Shown piece by piece: positions 11,267 through 22,185 of a stretch of 64,000 bases of DNA. Source of the stretch: Pestalotiopsis fici W106-1 (taxonomy: Eukaryota; Ascomycota; Sordariomycetes; Amphisphaeriales; Sporocadaceae); contig NW_006917093.1 in NCBI RefSeq assembly GCF_000516985.1, positions 5,241,013-5,305,012 on the forward strand, in the 5' to 3' direction. The translations under genes were made by a program, and so were the position numbers. Numbering within the stretch: position 1 is the first letter of the stretch; every line of letters starts with the position of its first letter. Under the pieces are notes generated by a model. That model was not told the DNA's origin. It was given only the letters and a program-made list of their open reading frames with translations, and ran no database searches.

Positions 11267-11713
11267 ATGGCCACAAGGGTTGGTTGGTTGGGAGTATTCG
11301 TCTCAGAAACTTGTCTCGTTTGGCTGTGGTTGCTGGTTCACCATTGGAGGCGGCACAGTCGTGAATGCAGAACTAATGGTAAGCAGCTTCATTTATTTCC
11401 ACTCGGACTGTCGCCTTCACCCTTCTTTTCCCCCTGCTGTTGATGATTTCTTATCCACAGTTCTTAGCGATGTCCATGAGCGCAGAACAAACATGCATCA
11501 CCATCTGAAGCACACTTCAAATTCCTTGTTACTATTGACGACCTGTCGATCGATCATGGCTAACATTTTGGGCAAGATTACTAGGCAATCGTATACAGGC
11601 ACTGTACAACGTCTCATCGGCACTACTGGGTAAGTCAACTTCCTCAATACACCTCCCCAAACATGTCCGTGATGAAAAACCTTATTTTCAGTTCTGCTTC
11701 TGAAGCGCTGTGA
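11267..11713 (+). CDS. Candidate small three-exon gene (100 aa), unknown
   Basis: Exons 11267-11378, 11461-11629 and 11692-11713 join in frame. The introns are 82 and 62 nt, with GTAAGC..CCACAG and GTAAGT..TTTCAG ends. The product begins MATRVGWLGV, has a hydrophobic stretch near residues 7-24, is His/Arg-rich in the middle and ends GTTGSASEAL. The alternative is a 31-aa product from an internal ATG in exon 2. I recognise no family. Support is limited to three compatible splice pairs and a continuous frame, so it could be a non-coding transcript or chance. Confidence 0.28.
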
Positions 11714-12688
11714 AGATAACCCTATACCAAAAACATTTTCTGATTACATGTTTCTCCAATTCACATTTGACACTACACACGTTTTTGAAACAGTGGCTAA
11801 TTGTCAAATTCAGTTTATAGAAAATATTTAAGTTGCAACGGTCGGTGTTCGAGTTATTCAACAAGCAGCAAGGTAAGCTCGAGATTCTCATGTATTCCAG
11901 CACCATCTTTTATGATGAAACGCGTTTATCCATTCAACTATCTCACCGGGGCCGAGCCATTCTCCCGCACTGTAGTTGTCGTTCTGGCATCGAGGATCAG
12001 TTGTGGAGTTGTCTTCGGGCGTAATGTTAGTTCCAGTGCGTTTGACTGTCAGGTTTCGTCTTGAGGCCTGCTGGTCAGATGCCGGTCTCTGTGAATGAGT
12101 AAGACGGCTTTCTGATTCAAATCAAACATTTACTTGTTTCTTTTCAGATTCTCTTTTTTTTTTTATCCTTGCTGATCCATGGAATAGTCAGATTTGTATC
12201 GACAGGATGAAGTTTACAGCACGGTAAGTTTCGTAGAAGGCCATCCGCCAGTCAAGTAGACGTTATAAAATATTATGCCTACCTACTACGTACCTAGGTT
12301 CTTAGATAATTATTACTAGCAGTCTTTGCCAGAAGTAAATACAAAATGGTCAAAACAATCATTATGCTGGCACCAAGTTCCAATGTTAAAACGTCCATGC
12401 AAGACAGAGGTAAGGCCTGACGTTTAGTTGATGACCATGTCAGTGTAATCCTTCGGAACAAAGCCAGGTGGAATGGTATCGCTTTCATCTTCATGAGTTT
12501 ATGCAAAATCACCAAGCAGTGTCAGCGAATCCACAGGGACTTAGATAATCGGTATCTCGGGAATGCAGGTAGTGCAGTGCAAAGTCTTGTACTCTCCGGT
12601 TGAGTATGTCATGATGTATATTCTGTAATAAATATACGTTGCTTTTCAATACAAGTCCTGTCCTCTGTCGTTTGGCAATTCTATACGT
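11714..12688. other. Intergenic region without a firm gene
   Basis: AT-richer than its surroundings, with a T-run near 12155 and another CCTAGGT motif near 12290. On the minus strand, 12612 down to 12424, one frame reads MTYSTGEYKTLHCTTC, passes two stops, then HEDESDTIPPGFVPKDY. This may be a relic, and no splice pair removes both stops. Confidence 0.4.
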
Positions 12689-13936
12689 CTAAGTCTTCCG
12701 GTGGACGGTGGTGGCACCGGCCTGGTTCTTGTGGTAAATCAGAGTATCTGCAATCACAACATTGTCTCTTCTGCCCGCTGCGAATACAACGACTTCTGCA
12801 ATATCTTCTGGGGTCAAGGGCTCAACGCCGCTGCTAAGTGTTAGTAGAAGAAGGCGGAAGCTGGAGACGTGCAAAGACAGTGGGTGTAGACACTTACGCA
12901 TAGACTGCATCGGCCTTGGCCTTGTCGCCTCCAAAGCGAACCACGGAGAAGTTCTGTCATTTTGGTCAGCTCATTCTATTTTCAACGTTTCTGCGCTTTT
13001 GCTTCCTCAAAACTTACCGTCTCAACCTGGCCGGGATCAATCTCAATGACCCGGATCTGCGATGCCACCAGCTCCTTGCGCAAGCTCTCAGTGAAGCTGC
13101 GAACGGCAGCCTTGGTAGCGCAGTAGATGCTGCCGCCGGGGTAGGGCTCACGGCCGGCAATGCTGCCAACGTTGATGATGTCGCCCTTGCCGCCGTCAGG
13201 CCGGGCGAGGAAGATGTTGAGGATCTGCTGGGTCAGGTTGATCAGGCCCGTCACGTTGGTCGAGAACATGATGTCAATATCATCCTCGGCAATCTTGGGC
13301 GCCTGAGCGACTCCTTTGACCAGGCCTCTGTACAAGTGGGTGATGCAATTAGCACGACGTTTCCATTTTATCTTGTCCAAGCAGCAGATATAGGCTTGAA
13401 TGAGCTGGCAGTCTCTACATTATTTGTAGAGACTCGATCACGTGGAAATCAATACTTGGCACTTACGCATTGTTGACCAGCACGTCAATGTTCCGCCACT
13501 CCTCAGGCAGGTTACCGACAAAGGCCCGGACCTCGGCGGGTTTCGAGACGTCAAACTGCACGGGGAGGACCTTGACGCCCTCGCCCACCTCCTTGGTGAT
13601 CTCGGCGGCGAGCTCCTTGAGTACGTCGGCGCGGCGGGCCGTCAAGATCAGCCGCAGGTCCTGCGGCGACGCCCGCGCAAACTCGAAGGCGGTCGAGCGT
13701 CCAATACCCGAGCTGGCGCCCGTGATCAGAATGGTCTTGCCCGAGAGGCGCTTGGCGACGGCGGTGGCCATGTTGGCGCGCTGCTGCTGCTGGAAGATGA
13801 AATCCGGAGAGGAACGGATGAGTGCCGATAAACGGTCCCTGGCGTTGCAACCGGGCGTAAAGAGGAGCGAAGACGAAGACGAAGCTGGCCGGTGGGCAAG
13901 TGTACGAAGGGTACAGCGGGCTGTTCGCGAGAACAT
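12689..13936 (-). CDS. SDR family NADP-dependent dehydrogenase (YMR226C/YdfG-like)
   Basis: Four exons, 13936-13467, 13327-13018, 12953-12898 and 12833-12689, encode 326 aa. The cofactor motif TGASSGIG, the NNAG strand (split by intron 1), and the catalytic Ser and YcatK (GSIAGREPYPGGSIYCATKAA region) are intact. The closest family is the NADP-dependent serine/3-hydroxy-acid dehydrogenases typified by yeast YMR226C. The first 55 residues are Arg/Ser-rich and lack acidic residues at the front (MFSRTARCTLRTLAHRPASS), which resembles a mitochondrial presequence. A second ATG at 13771 (MATAVAKRLSGKT) would give the cytosolic length of about 270 aa. The last acceptor is a TAGCAG tandem, so one residue may be optional. 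Confidence 0.88.
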
Positions 13937-14768
13937 ATGAAAGAAAGAGCAGTTGTATGAACAATGGTATTGAAGGACTTGTGTCTTGCGTCACACAAGC
14001 TGTATATGAGTTGACTCACTAGAAGCAAAGCAGGGTATCCGCAAGGAAAGCCGACGGCCGGATTAGACGCACAGTGAGGTAAGTTCTCGGGCTATTTCCG
14101 ATGTTGATCTCTCAATTATTGACCAATAAGCCCGCACCGAGTCCGGGTTGGCGATGATGTGCTTGCTATCGTCTTCCAAGCTTGTCTCCATATTTGATCG
14201 AAACCCCGCCGGTGTTAGAATACCCCGCGGCAGGCGGGAAATCTGCCTGGCAGGTCCCAAAAGCAACGAAACAGAAAGGGAAAGTAATAGAATGCCTAGA
14301 AATAATTATACAGTATCCGTTAAAATCAATACAGTCAATCAAGTACTGCTTTAAGACAAACATAATAAATACTCAACTCAAATCTCAAGACCTCACTCCG
14401 ATGGTGCATATTTCAAATAGATCTGCGCTTCGATATTTTTGAAATAAAGCGCAAACTACCAGACTACCTCCCATCCATTAATATCTACGAGCAGTGCAAC
14501 CTCGAAAGAGATGCACATAAGGAGACTTAGCCGGACGCTCTTCTCGAAGCAAAACAAAGACGCCATGCAATATTTTTAATGGCCGACCGCAACACCATAG
14601 AAATGAAACAAGACGAGTATACCAAACCGCATGATACCTTCAGACAAAGAATGCAATTTCATAATACCAGCTGACTACGTGCAGTCGCAAAAGATGAATA
14701 TTTATACACAACCAAAAAAATCGTCTAAAATAAATCAAGATTGGTAGTCGACAAAAATATGTTTGCAC
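13937..14768. other. Intergenic region between the SDR gene and tRNA-Gln
   Basis: About 0.8 kb, becoming AT-rich after 14200. No coding frame with splice support was found. It contains the promoter of the SDR gene and the flank downstream of the tRNA. Confidence 0.5.
14749..14758 (-). terminator. RNA polymerase III terminator (T5) after tRNA-Gln
   Basis: Read on the minus strand, an ATATTTTTGTC tract lies about 12 nt beyond the tRNA 3' end. A run of five T is the usual Pol III stop in fungi. Confidence 0.6.
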
Positions 14769-14769
14769 A

Positions 14770-14853
14770 CTTCTTGCCCGGGTTCGAACCGGGGACTCGG
14801 GAATATTTGAAGACAGTCAAAATCCCACGTGCTAACCACTACACTACAAGAAG
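14770..14853 (-). tRNA. tRNA-Gln (UUG anticodon) with a 13-nt intron
   Basis: Minus-strand cloverleaf: 7-bp acceptor CTTCTTG/CAAGAAG, D-arm GTGT..GCAC with an AGTGGTTA loop, anticodon stem TGGGA/TCCCG, and T-arm CCCGG TTCGAAC CCGGG. The anticodon loop reads TT-TTG-A, then a 13-nt insert (14816-14804), then T; this is the canonical intron position one base after the anticodon. The D-arm and T-arm closely match fungal tRNA-Gln(UUG). Internal A box (TAGTGTAGTGG) and B box (GGTTCGAACCC) are intact. The acceptor begins with a C:G pair, which is uncommon. The minimal-intron reading gives Gln; forcing a shorter stem would give a TGA anticodon with a pyrimidine at position 37, which is less likely. 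Confidence 0.85.
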
Positions 14854-15742
14854 GTTCTGTTTCTTGCTTGTTGTCGAGTGGGCTTATTTTAGCTCTTACG
14901 CCTGGATTTCAAAACTCCAAAATGGGAAAAGTGGACCATGCACCCCTATGTGGAACAGTGGGTAAAAATCCGACTAGTTCTACCCAGCAAGCGTACACGA
15001 TTTGACGATCTTTGTGTATCTTGTCTTGATCTATGGCGCGCAATTCTAAGATTAACAACTAGGCGAGTATCTACAGATTATAACAGCTTTTATTATTGTT
15101 TTACTTCTTATTTCTGCGATCGTTTGCCTGGTGTAGCCTCAAATACATGCGAGTTCCAATGAAACCTCTCATCACACGGTGTCAAGCTTAATGTCATCAG
15201 CCCTCCGAGAAGGGTCGGCAATGATTGCGCCGATCGCAGTCGGGAGGATACAAGCCATCCGGCTTCTCTCCTTGTGCCCAAGGAAGCCTGGCCGAAAGGT
15301 CAACTTGGCCTCGAGTCTGGCCGGGCCGTTATTTACACGAACTGTAATATCGTAGTAGATATGCAACCGTTAGTGTCATATATCTTGCTGGTGGAAAGTT
15401 GAATGTCATACCTCCTTTGGATCAAGGGTGTCTAGATGATACACCGAGAGCTCGGTGTCCCTATCTTTATCTCACTCCCATTAGAGATGCCGTCTTTGCT
15501 TGAGCACCTTTAAGTCGGACGGCTTTGCGTACCATGCATGGTTAATTGAAATACGCCTCCACCTCCTGGACCGTCTGGTGGCGGCATGTATAAACGAAAT
15601 AAAAAGATAGAATTTATTCCAGGGCATGAAATTAAGATGACCAGCAAGTTTGTGACTCGTGAGTTGTACATCATCACATCTTCGCCAAAGGCCCAACTTT
15701 ACATAAGGCACCAAAACCGCCACGGCTGCATCGCCAAAAGTC
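14854..15742. other. Intergenic region with a possible coding relic on the minus strand
   Basis: No intact gene. On the minus strand, 15460-15410 reads RDTELSVYHLDTLDPKE up to a GTATGA donor-like site, and 15345-15172 reads VNNGPARLEAKLTFRPGF and on to DDIKLDTV before a stop. Both stretches look protein-like, but no splice choice joins them in one frame. It may be a decayed gene of unknown family. Confidence 0.3.
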
Positions 15743-17219
15743 TCATGCCGCTGGCCCAGTAGCTACAAGGCCACAATCTCGCCATTCAGCTCCGTCATAC
15801 CAGGCCTCCTTCAGCAAGCCCTCGCTCTGGAAGTAGCACCGACTGGTGTCCGTGTTGTACGACACGGGAACATTCGTTTCGTTGTTTTGGGAATAGGCTC
15901 CCATGGTCAGACACGCAATCGATGTGCCCCTATCCGCGCCGTTGAAAGCGTCGAAAGATTTAGGGCGGTCCCAACCCTTGCCGCCGGGCAACAAAACTTG
16001 AATTGTCCCGTTGTCGTCTTGGTAGAGGAGGTAAGTAGACACATATGTGCTGTCAATACCCGAAGCCACAGCAAAACCGCCGACTGCGCTCCGTTCCGGC
16101 AGAGATACGTTTGGCGTCGCGCCTGCATAGGGGGTCCAGCTGGCAATAGTGGATTCGTTGGCGCTTCGGAACGCTGGCTCTCCCAAGGCGAAAGCCAGGG
16201 CACCCTCAGGTGTCCGATAGAAGAACGCCGCCGTTAAAGTCGTATTGACTCTCTCGTACGTCCACGAGTTCGTCGGAAGGACAAGCATGGCGGTATAGAG
16301 AGCACCAATCACGGTTAGCGATGATCCAGTCAGATCGAAGTAGTAAGGTACAACATGATTTTTGTACCCGTACCACAGCATCTCGCCCGTGTCTTGGTCT
16401 TGAGTCACTATATAGGGAAAGTATGTCGCTATGGAAGATCCATTTGCGGCTGCGAGATTTACGTCGTTGATGTCGCCAGGACTTCCGGTCAGTGGCGTCC
16501 GCCCGTATGCGAAGTCTTGCCCACAAAGTTCACCGGATTCTGTCGCATAATACAGCGTGTATTCGACCGTACTCATCTGTTTTTACCACAGCGGAATTAG
16601 CGACGGAACCCGCTGTATTGACTAGGACCATACATACCCCATGTTCCATATCTGTAGAGATAGCAAAGGATCCATTAGGCGCCAATGGAACGTCATCCAA
16701 AGTCGTCACGGCTGACCACAAGCCATTGGGACCAGTTCGGTCTATAAAGCGCAACTTGCCGTCAGTGCCTTCGAACACTAGTCTAGCCGTCCAGCTGCCG
16801 CTTTCTTATATGTGCCCTGTTACGGAAAGTAACGAATTATTCCGGATTTCTAAAGTTTGCGTGCTGTTATTGCCACCTCCGGGGTCCGAGACTGGAGTCG
16901 TGCTATCGTCGGTTGTTTGACTTCTCGAACGACTGCCCAGTACCCCGCCGAGTATGGCGGCAATAGCCACCAAGACGAAGATCAATACTATTGTCCACCA
17001 TTTCCAAGCTTTGCGGGCGCCGAAAATGCCGCGGGCTGGGCGAGGGGGTTCGGCGCCAGGTGGAGTTTTGGTCCGAGTATCGTGGCATTCTTTTTCGTAC
17101 GGTCCATGAACTGCGCGCCATGGATCTAGCGCCGTAGGAATGCTTTCGAGTTCACGGGGGACGACCTCGGGAATTTCATGGCCTGGCACAACTTCGAGTC
17201 CCTGTTCGTAATTCAACAT
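15743..17219 (-). pseudogene. Membrane-anchored fucose-specific-lectin-like gene with an in-frame stop
   Basis: Exons 17219-16638 and 16576-15743 (intron with GTATGT and AACAG ends) form one frame of 471 residues plus a TAA at 16808-16806. The N-terminus (MLNYEQGLEVVPGHEIPEVV) and a membrane span near residues 85-105 (WWTIVLIFVLVAIAAILGGV), followed by a short linker, match fungal type-II membrane proteins with a fucose-lectin beta-propeller. Propeller-type blades follow, such as LRFIDRTGPNGLWSAV and EYTLYYATESGELCGQDF. The stop falls inside a conserved blade, between SVTGHI and ESGSWTARLVFEG, and no frame-compatible intron removes it. A CAA-to-TAA change would explain it. It may be a true pseudogene, an allele or a base-call error. 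Confidence 0.7.
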
Positions 17220-18373
17220 ATTGACATAATACCAGTTGGAAGTCAATGATGTTTTAATGATAATGTCTAATTGACGAAAAACATTCCAATCACCTATAGA
17301 AACACGGCTTACTCCCTGCGGGCCCTTCCGGCAAGAGATTCAGGCTGTTCAGCCACGGCATTTTAGTCAATCAATATACTTATGTCGGTAACTCAGTTGT
17401 TGCAACATTGGGGCCGATTTGCGTCCCCAGTATTGATAATTGTGGATTTTGCGTCCCTCGGGGATTGGCGGAGAGTCCAAGATGGGACATTTTATTCGTG
17501 CAGTGCAGGCTGCTGGTAGTCTGTCTGCCGCCGGTGATTGGATGGCTACCTGGGGCAATGCATGTGGAAGAAACTATGTTGTCATAATGCAACGTTGGTT
17601 ATATTTATGCATAAATCATACAAGGCTCTGTGCTGCCTCTCCGTCGATAATGGTTAAAGTTCTGCACGACAAAGTGCGGCCCCCACGAGTCTGCAGTCGT
17701 AGAGTTGCAACTTGCAGCCACGCATCTTGAAGTGGAGTGTGGAAGCCGTCCAATGGACCTGGTCTACCAATTGGAGTCCTCATTTATCAATCGAAAGTGG
17801 TAAAACAGTACGAACTTAGTAGGCTGTAATCCTGGAGGACGATTTGTGTATATCTACCTTCAAGGGCTACCAGGTCTGAGTCCAGATTACGACACAAATG
17901 ATGTGGCTCAAGCTCGTTTCCTAGTGGTCAGCCAAAAATTCAGGTCGAAGTAATGTTGCCCACAGGAGTCACGGATATCGTAAACTCCAGAGGTTAGAAA
18001 CACCTCTAGATCGCGGAGCAGCACCCTCCAAGACACCAAATCGACCACGAGTTGATATACTGAGAATAAACAAAGCCTGCAATTGATCGTCCTCCATTAG
18101 GGCGCCTGTGACCAATGGGCCTTTGATAATGCCCAGACGGCTGCGGTATTGGCATATTGGAACGGAACATTATTTCGGTTGCTGTATAATCGACGTTAAA
18201 GAAGGTTTTTTTTTTTCTTTTTTCTTTTTTTTTTACAATGGACCATATGGCCTGGTGCTATTGTCAATTGCTTTTGGTAAATTGTTTGATCTTACTATTC
18301 ATCATTATTTATTACGTACAATCTCACTTGTGGCCCAGACCATCGACATTTTGCGAGACTTCTATCCTTGTCT
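17220..18373. other. Intergenic region
   Basis: About 1.15 kb. Two TTGCGTCCC copies (17418 and 17450 area) form a short direct repeat upstream of the lectin-like gene. T-runs occur near 18205-18235. No supported coding exon. Confidence 0.45.
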
Positions 18374-19720
18374 TTAACTACCCAGCGAGTCGTCGATCCC
18401 ACCATCAATCACCTGTCCACAGTAGCCGTTTGACAGGTACAGAGGGTTGTACTGGTTCTGGGCATTGGTCTCGTACACGGTGCCCGCTTGGAACGTGGCG
18501 CTGCACTGAGTGCCCTGGGCCATGAGGCAAGAAGAGCCCTGGTAGAAGACCGAGTACTGGCATGTGGACGAGGTGAGGCACTTGACGCAGCACTCATAGT
18601 TTGAGCTGGCCGACGCCGACACATAACTGCCCGAGCCGGAACGGTACACGTCACCCAGGTACCCGCCGTTGGGGCCCTTGGGTCCGATGATGTTATCGTC
18701 GCCGCAGGCCGCGTAGAAGGTCGCCGTGGCCGTGGCAACCTCGGTCGCCGTCGATGTTGTGGTGGCCGTCGTGGTCAAGGTGGAAGCGACAGTCGACGTG
18801 GATGTCTCGGAGAACGTCAGGGTGGTGGATGCGGCAACTGCTGGAACCGTCGACGTCGACGTCAACGTTGAGGTGACCACGACGGTAGTCACACGAGGCC
18901 GCAGCGTCACCGTGATGGAGCTACCGACAACGATGATTTGCTTGACGTACTTGACTGTAACCGATTTAATACCTGCAAACGGTCAGTCAAATCCAGGACC
19001 TCATTCCCCACCATTACTTTTCAATGATGGCGCGCCCTATGACACAGTGTGAAAGGGCAAGGTAATTATAATACATACATGATACAGAGGCGGCAAACTT
19101 GTCGTTGAAGAGAGGGCACGTGTTCTTGGATGCAGCCTTGGCCCGTGGCATGGGCATAGAACGACCCGGAAGCTTGATCAGGTCCCTTTTGGAGTTGGCG
19201 GCTACGACCGTCTGGTCCACAGGGACAATAGAGGCCGTTGCAGCAATGGTAGAGGTCGAGGTGGATGTGGTGGATATTGTTGTTGCCGTCGTAGTAGTGT
19301 ATGCCTCAGTCGAGGTCACGGTGGTAGTGACGACGGAAGTTGTCGTGGTTGAAAATGTGTCTGTCTCCTCGGAGGCTGTTGTCGTAACCGTGCTGGTGAC
19401 GTACTTTGTGCTCGACTTGGTGATAGCCGCCGGTGTGACGGTTTTGATTGGGTGCGAAACCACTGTTGCCTGCAACATATCGTGAGTACTTGACCTTGGT
19501 TCATATGTAAAGGGAAATGATTGAATTGGTAACGTACAAGAACAATCTGAGGTGCTGGCTGCAATGTCTTTGTCGAGGTTGGCACGTTCTTGACCGAGAC
19601 GCTCGTCTTCTTGGTAGTGCACTGGATGGCTGTTTGTGTCTGGAGATTCAGTGTATTCGTGAGTCCGGCCAATCCCATAGAGGCGGACAGGGCGAGGCCC
19701 CAGAGACTGCGAGCAAGCAT
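18374..19720 (-). CDS. Secreted Thr/Ser-rich protein with a C-terminal cysteine-rich (PAN-like) domain
   Basis: Exons 19720-19538, 19469-19079 and 18972-18374 encode 390 aa. Introns are GTACGT..TTGCAG and GTATGT..TTGCAG. A signal peptide is evident (MLARSLWGLALSASMGLAG). Residues about 75-150 and 215-275 are low-complexity Thr/Ser/Val repeats (TSTVTTTASEE, TTTATTISTTSTSTST), expected to be heavily O-glycosylated. A Cys pair separates the two tracts (NTCPLFNDKFAASVSC). The last 115 residues hold eight Cys (AACGDDN, YECCVKC, STCQYSVF, SSCLMAQGTQC, GYCGQV), resembling a PAN/apple-like fold of fungal wall proteins. No GPI signal is seen. Function is unknown; a wall or surface role is inferred. 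Confidence 0.75.
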
Positions 19721-20879
19721 CGTGACTTTTTGAGAAGAATTAAACTGCAAAGACTATGTCTCTCTGTTCAATCCAGTTGCTATCAAGGCCAGAGCTTGGT
19801 TGAGATGTCGAGCACCGTAGACAGAGCATGGTGGATTGAGCGATTACATCCTTCTTTAATACTTGATCTCATTCCAGGTTTTATGATCCAGCTGATCTCT
19901 CATGACTTTATTCGGACAAGCAGCGTTCTTGTCAATGTTGTTCGAAGCAGGTCTGGATCTAGAGTTGAGTGACCCGCTAGACAAGCATAGTCAGACTGTG
20001 GAGACCCGCATGCAATGCTGTCGGCACATTATTGGCAACTTGCAAGTCTTCATCGGAGCTGAACCCCGGATCCGCATCTCGTCTTGGGTCGAACCGTGGC
20101 GCTGGGTATTCCCGTGTCTGCCTTAGAATCGGGCCAGTCTAGAGTTGACAAGGTTATCATGTACTATAGTAGCTGCGAGATGCGCTGGGGTCCGACCCTT
20201 GTCGTTGAAGTGGGCCGTCCAGCAAAGGCTTGTTCACTGCCGAGGGCGGCTGGGATCAACGAGGGCGTTCTAGGCGTTGACGGCCTCGTCACTACGCGAT
20301 GCTATTGTATTTGGGGTGCCCTAGCGCCGACGGCCCCCTCAGTACCCGGTACCGAAGCATCCTCAGATGTCCATCGCAACTCAGCAATAACAACAACATC
20401 CATCAGGCCAGGCGCGCCTCGCGTACTTTCTGGTAGGCAAGGACATCGTGAGCCATCGAAAAACTTTTCCCCAGGGAAGGACGCGGTCGGAGACTCCATG
20501 TCACCGGTTTGAAAAGTTTGTGCGCCTAGTACCAGTTGAGGTCCATGCATTGGCAGACAACATTTGCATGGAGACTTTGGATTCCCCAAAGTCAATCCAT
20601 TACCCTGGATGGAAGCTTGGATGAAGCCAAAGATGAAAATCACATTATCGGCGTCCTCATTGTTCAGCTCTGTCCACGTAGTCGGTACCATCACAATCGT
20701 CGTTGGACATCTTGCAATCTACAAGATGAATGCCCTTGACTATCGATCTCGATGTGTCACCCGCGTCCAAGACAGTGCTCACAGCGGTAAGCTGAAAGGT
20801 GCCTCTCCCTATTCTATGGACTTGGTGAAGTGTGGTACTCCCAGCCTCTCTACTTTTCTTCTTCTTCTTTTTCTGTTTC
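19721..20879. other. Intergenic region
   Basis: About 1.16 kb of mixed sequence. Several short open frames exist, but none has a start, splice signals or recognisable motif. Confidence 0.45.
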
Positions 20880-21600
20880 CATCAGGACTTGCAGTTGTTC
20901 TTGTCCAAAGTGCTGGTTGACAATGGTGTTGACGGATCATGGGTGGACTGCAAATAACTCGATACTGTACTTGCTGACAAAGCTTGTGGTCCGAGGACAT
21001 GGTGTATAGGGTATTGGCAGTCTTGCTGTGAGCGTATGCGATCACACCCTCGTAGCTCACATTTGAAAGATCCTTGTCGCAAAACTGCTTGGTAATCTGC
21101 ATCAATGGGCGTTCTTGTTCAGGTTGATGTCGGAGATGCGAAATGGAGAAAAGTAGTGCCCAAAAGAAGTCGCGTTGACAGTTCTGAACCGAGTCTCCTG
21201 GGCCTAATTGGCTGCAATAAACCTGCCGATGATGAGGCTAGTGAAGAGAAAATGTCCAACATGATTTGTCGCAAAGATGAGCTCGACCCTTTCAGTGAGC
21301 TTCTGTTCTGAATTGGCAATGACCCCTACATGATGAATGACTCCATGGATTTTAGATCTTGCGCCAGAAGTATTGATTCTCCCCCCAGCAGCCCTGACGT
21401 GATGTTCACGATGACAAATTTCGCAAAAGGGTATCGTGATTGACTTTGGAACACAGGACTTTAAGCGCAGCGATACTTGTCTTGATCTTATCGATTGAAC
21501 GTCCGGTTAGAACGAGACGCGCAGGATTCTGAGACTCGAGTGCTGCAGTGAGCTCGATTCGGACAAAAGAAAAAAGGGGAAGAAAAAAATTCTGGCCCCC
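20880..21600 (-). pseudogene. Decayed short-chain dehydrogenase (retinol-dehydrogenase-like)
   Basis: Minus-strand fragments in several frames line up in the order of a fungal SDR: ELTAALESQNPARLVLTGRS (second Rossmann strand) at about 21555, then RVELIFATNHVGHFLFTSL, a stop after GRFIAAN, then RFRTVNATSFGHYFSPFR with SDINLNKNAP, and YAHSKTANTLYTMSS with the YxxxK motif near 21035. The TGxxxGxG cofactor loop is missing, and stops and frame changes separate the pieces. It cannot encode a working enzyme. The context is a cluster of other broken metabolic genes. Confidence 0.75.
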
Positions 21601-21609
21601 CTCGAATTG

Positions 21610-21650
21610 CTGATTGCGTATCACGAGCCAGCAGCCTGGTGTTGGCGTTG
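21610..21650. repeat. Copy A of a 41-bp dispersed element
   Basis: CTGATTGCGTATCACGAGCC followed by AGCAGCCTGGTGTTGGCGTT matches 23208-23248 with about seven differences over 40 bases, nearly all transitions. A CCCCC-containing A/G-rich stretch precedes both copies. It lies upstream of the broken SDR. Confidence 0.55.
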
Positions 21651-22185
21651 ACCCGCCAACTGACAAAGGCGCGCAGCCTGCTTGATCATGCCATAACAAA
21701 CGCGGCCGGCTGATCACGCCTTGACTCACTGCAGGAGATGGCGTTTGCAATAGAAGAAGATGGTGGGGGAGGGGCAGGGGGAGGAAGGAGACCCGAGCAT
21801 AATGGTCTTGCCTTCAAGTGACTCTAGGCAGCACAGCTTCACATTTGCTTGATGAACGGGACGGGGGGTTTTGATGTGCATTGGTCATGTCAACGGAAAG
21901 AGATCGATGCTACTTCGATGACAGTACATTTGCAAGCCAGTCCTGTTCGACCCATGCGCATTCTTTTCTGCGTCAAGCCGATTCCACTTAGTATCATCAA
22001 GTGAATCGAACCATACATTATCCATACCATCATGTCCTTCCTTGTATGCACCAAGCCATACACCCGTATCTGTAACACATCGACTCCGTCAACAAATTGA
22101 TCCAGACGGTAATGATATCCTGGCTACCGTGAGCCTTGAAGGTCCATTCAATTCTGTCCACATCTGAGCGCCACCAGCGGGTCCT
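21651..22185. other. Intergenic region
   Basis: About 0.5 kb with a G-rich run near 21765-21785. No gene is supported. Confidence 0.45.

Noticed and set aside
16530..16778. Intron that would remove the stop in the lectin-like gene
   Set aside because: All GT-AG pairs near the stop are either under 30 nt, out of frame, or delete conserved blade residues.
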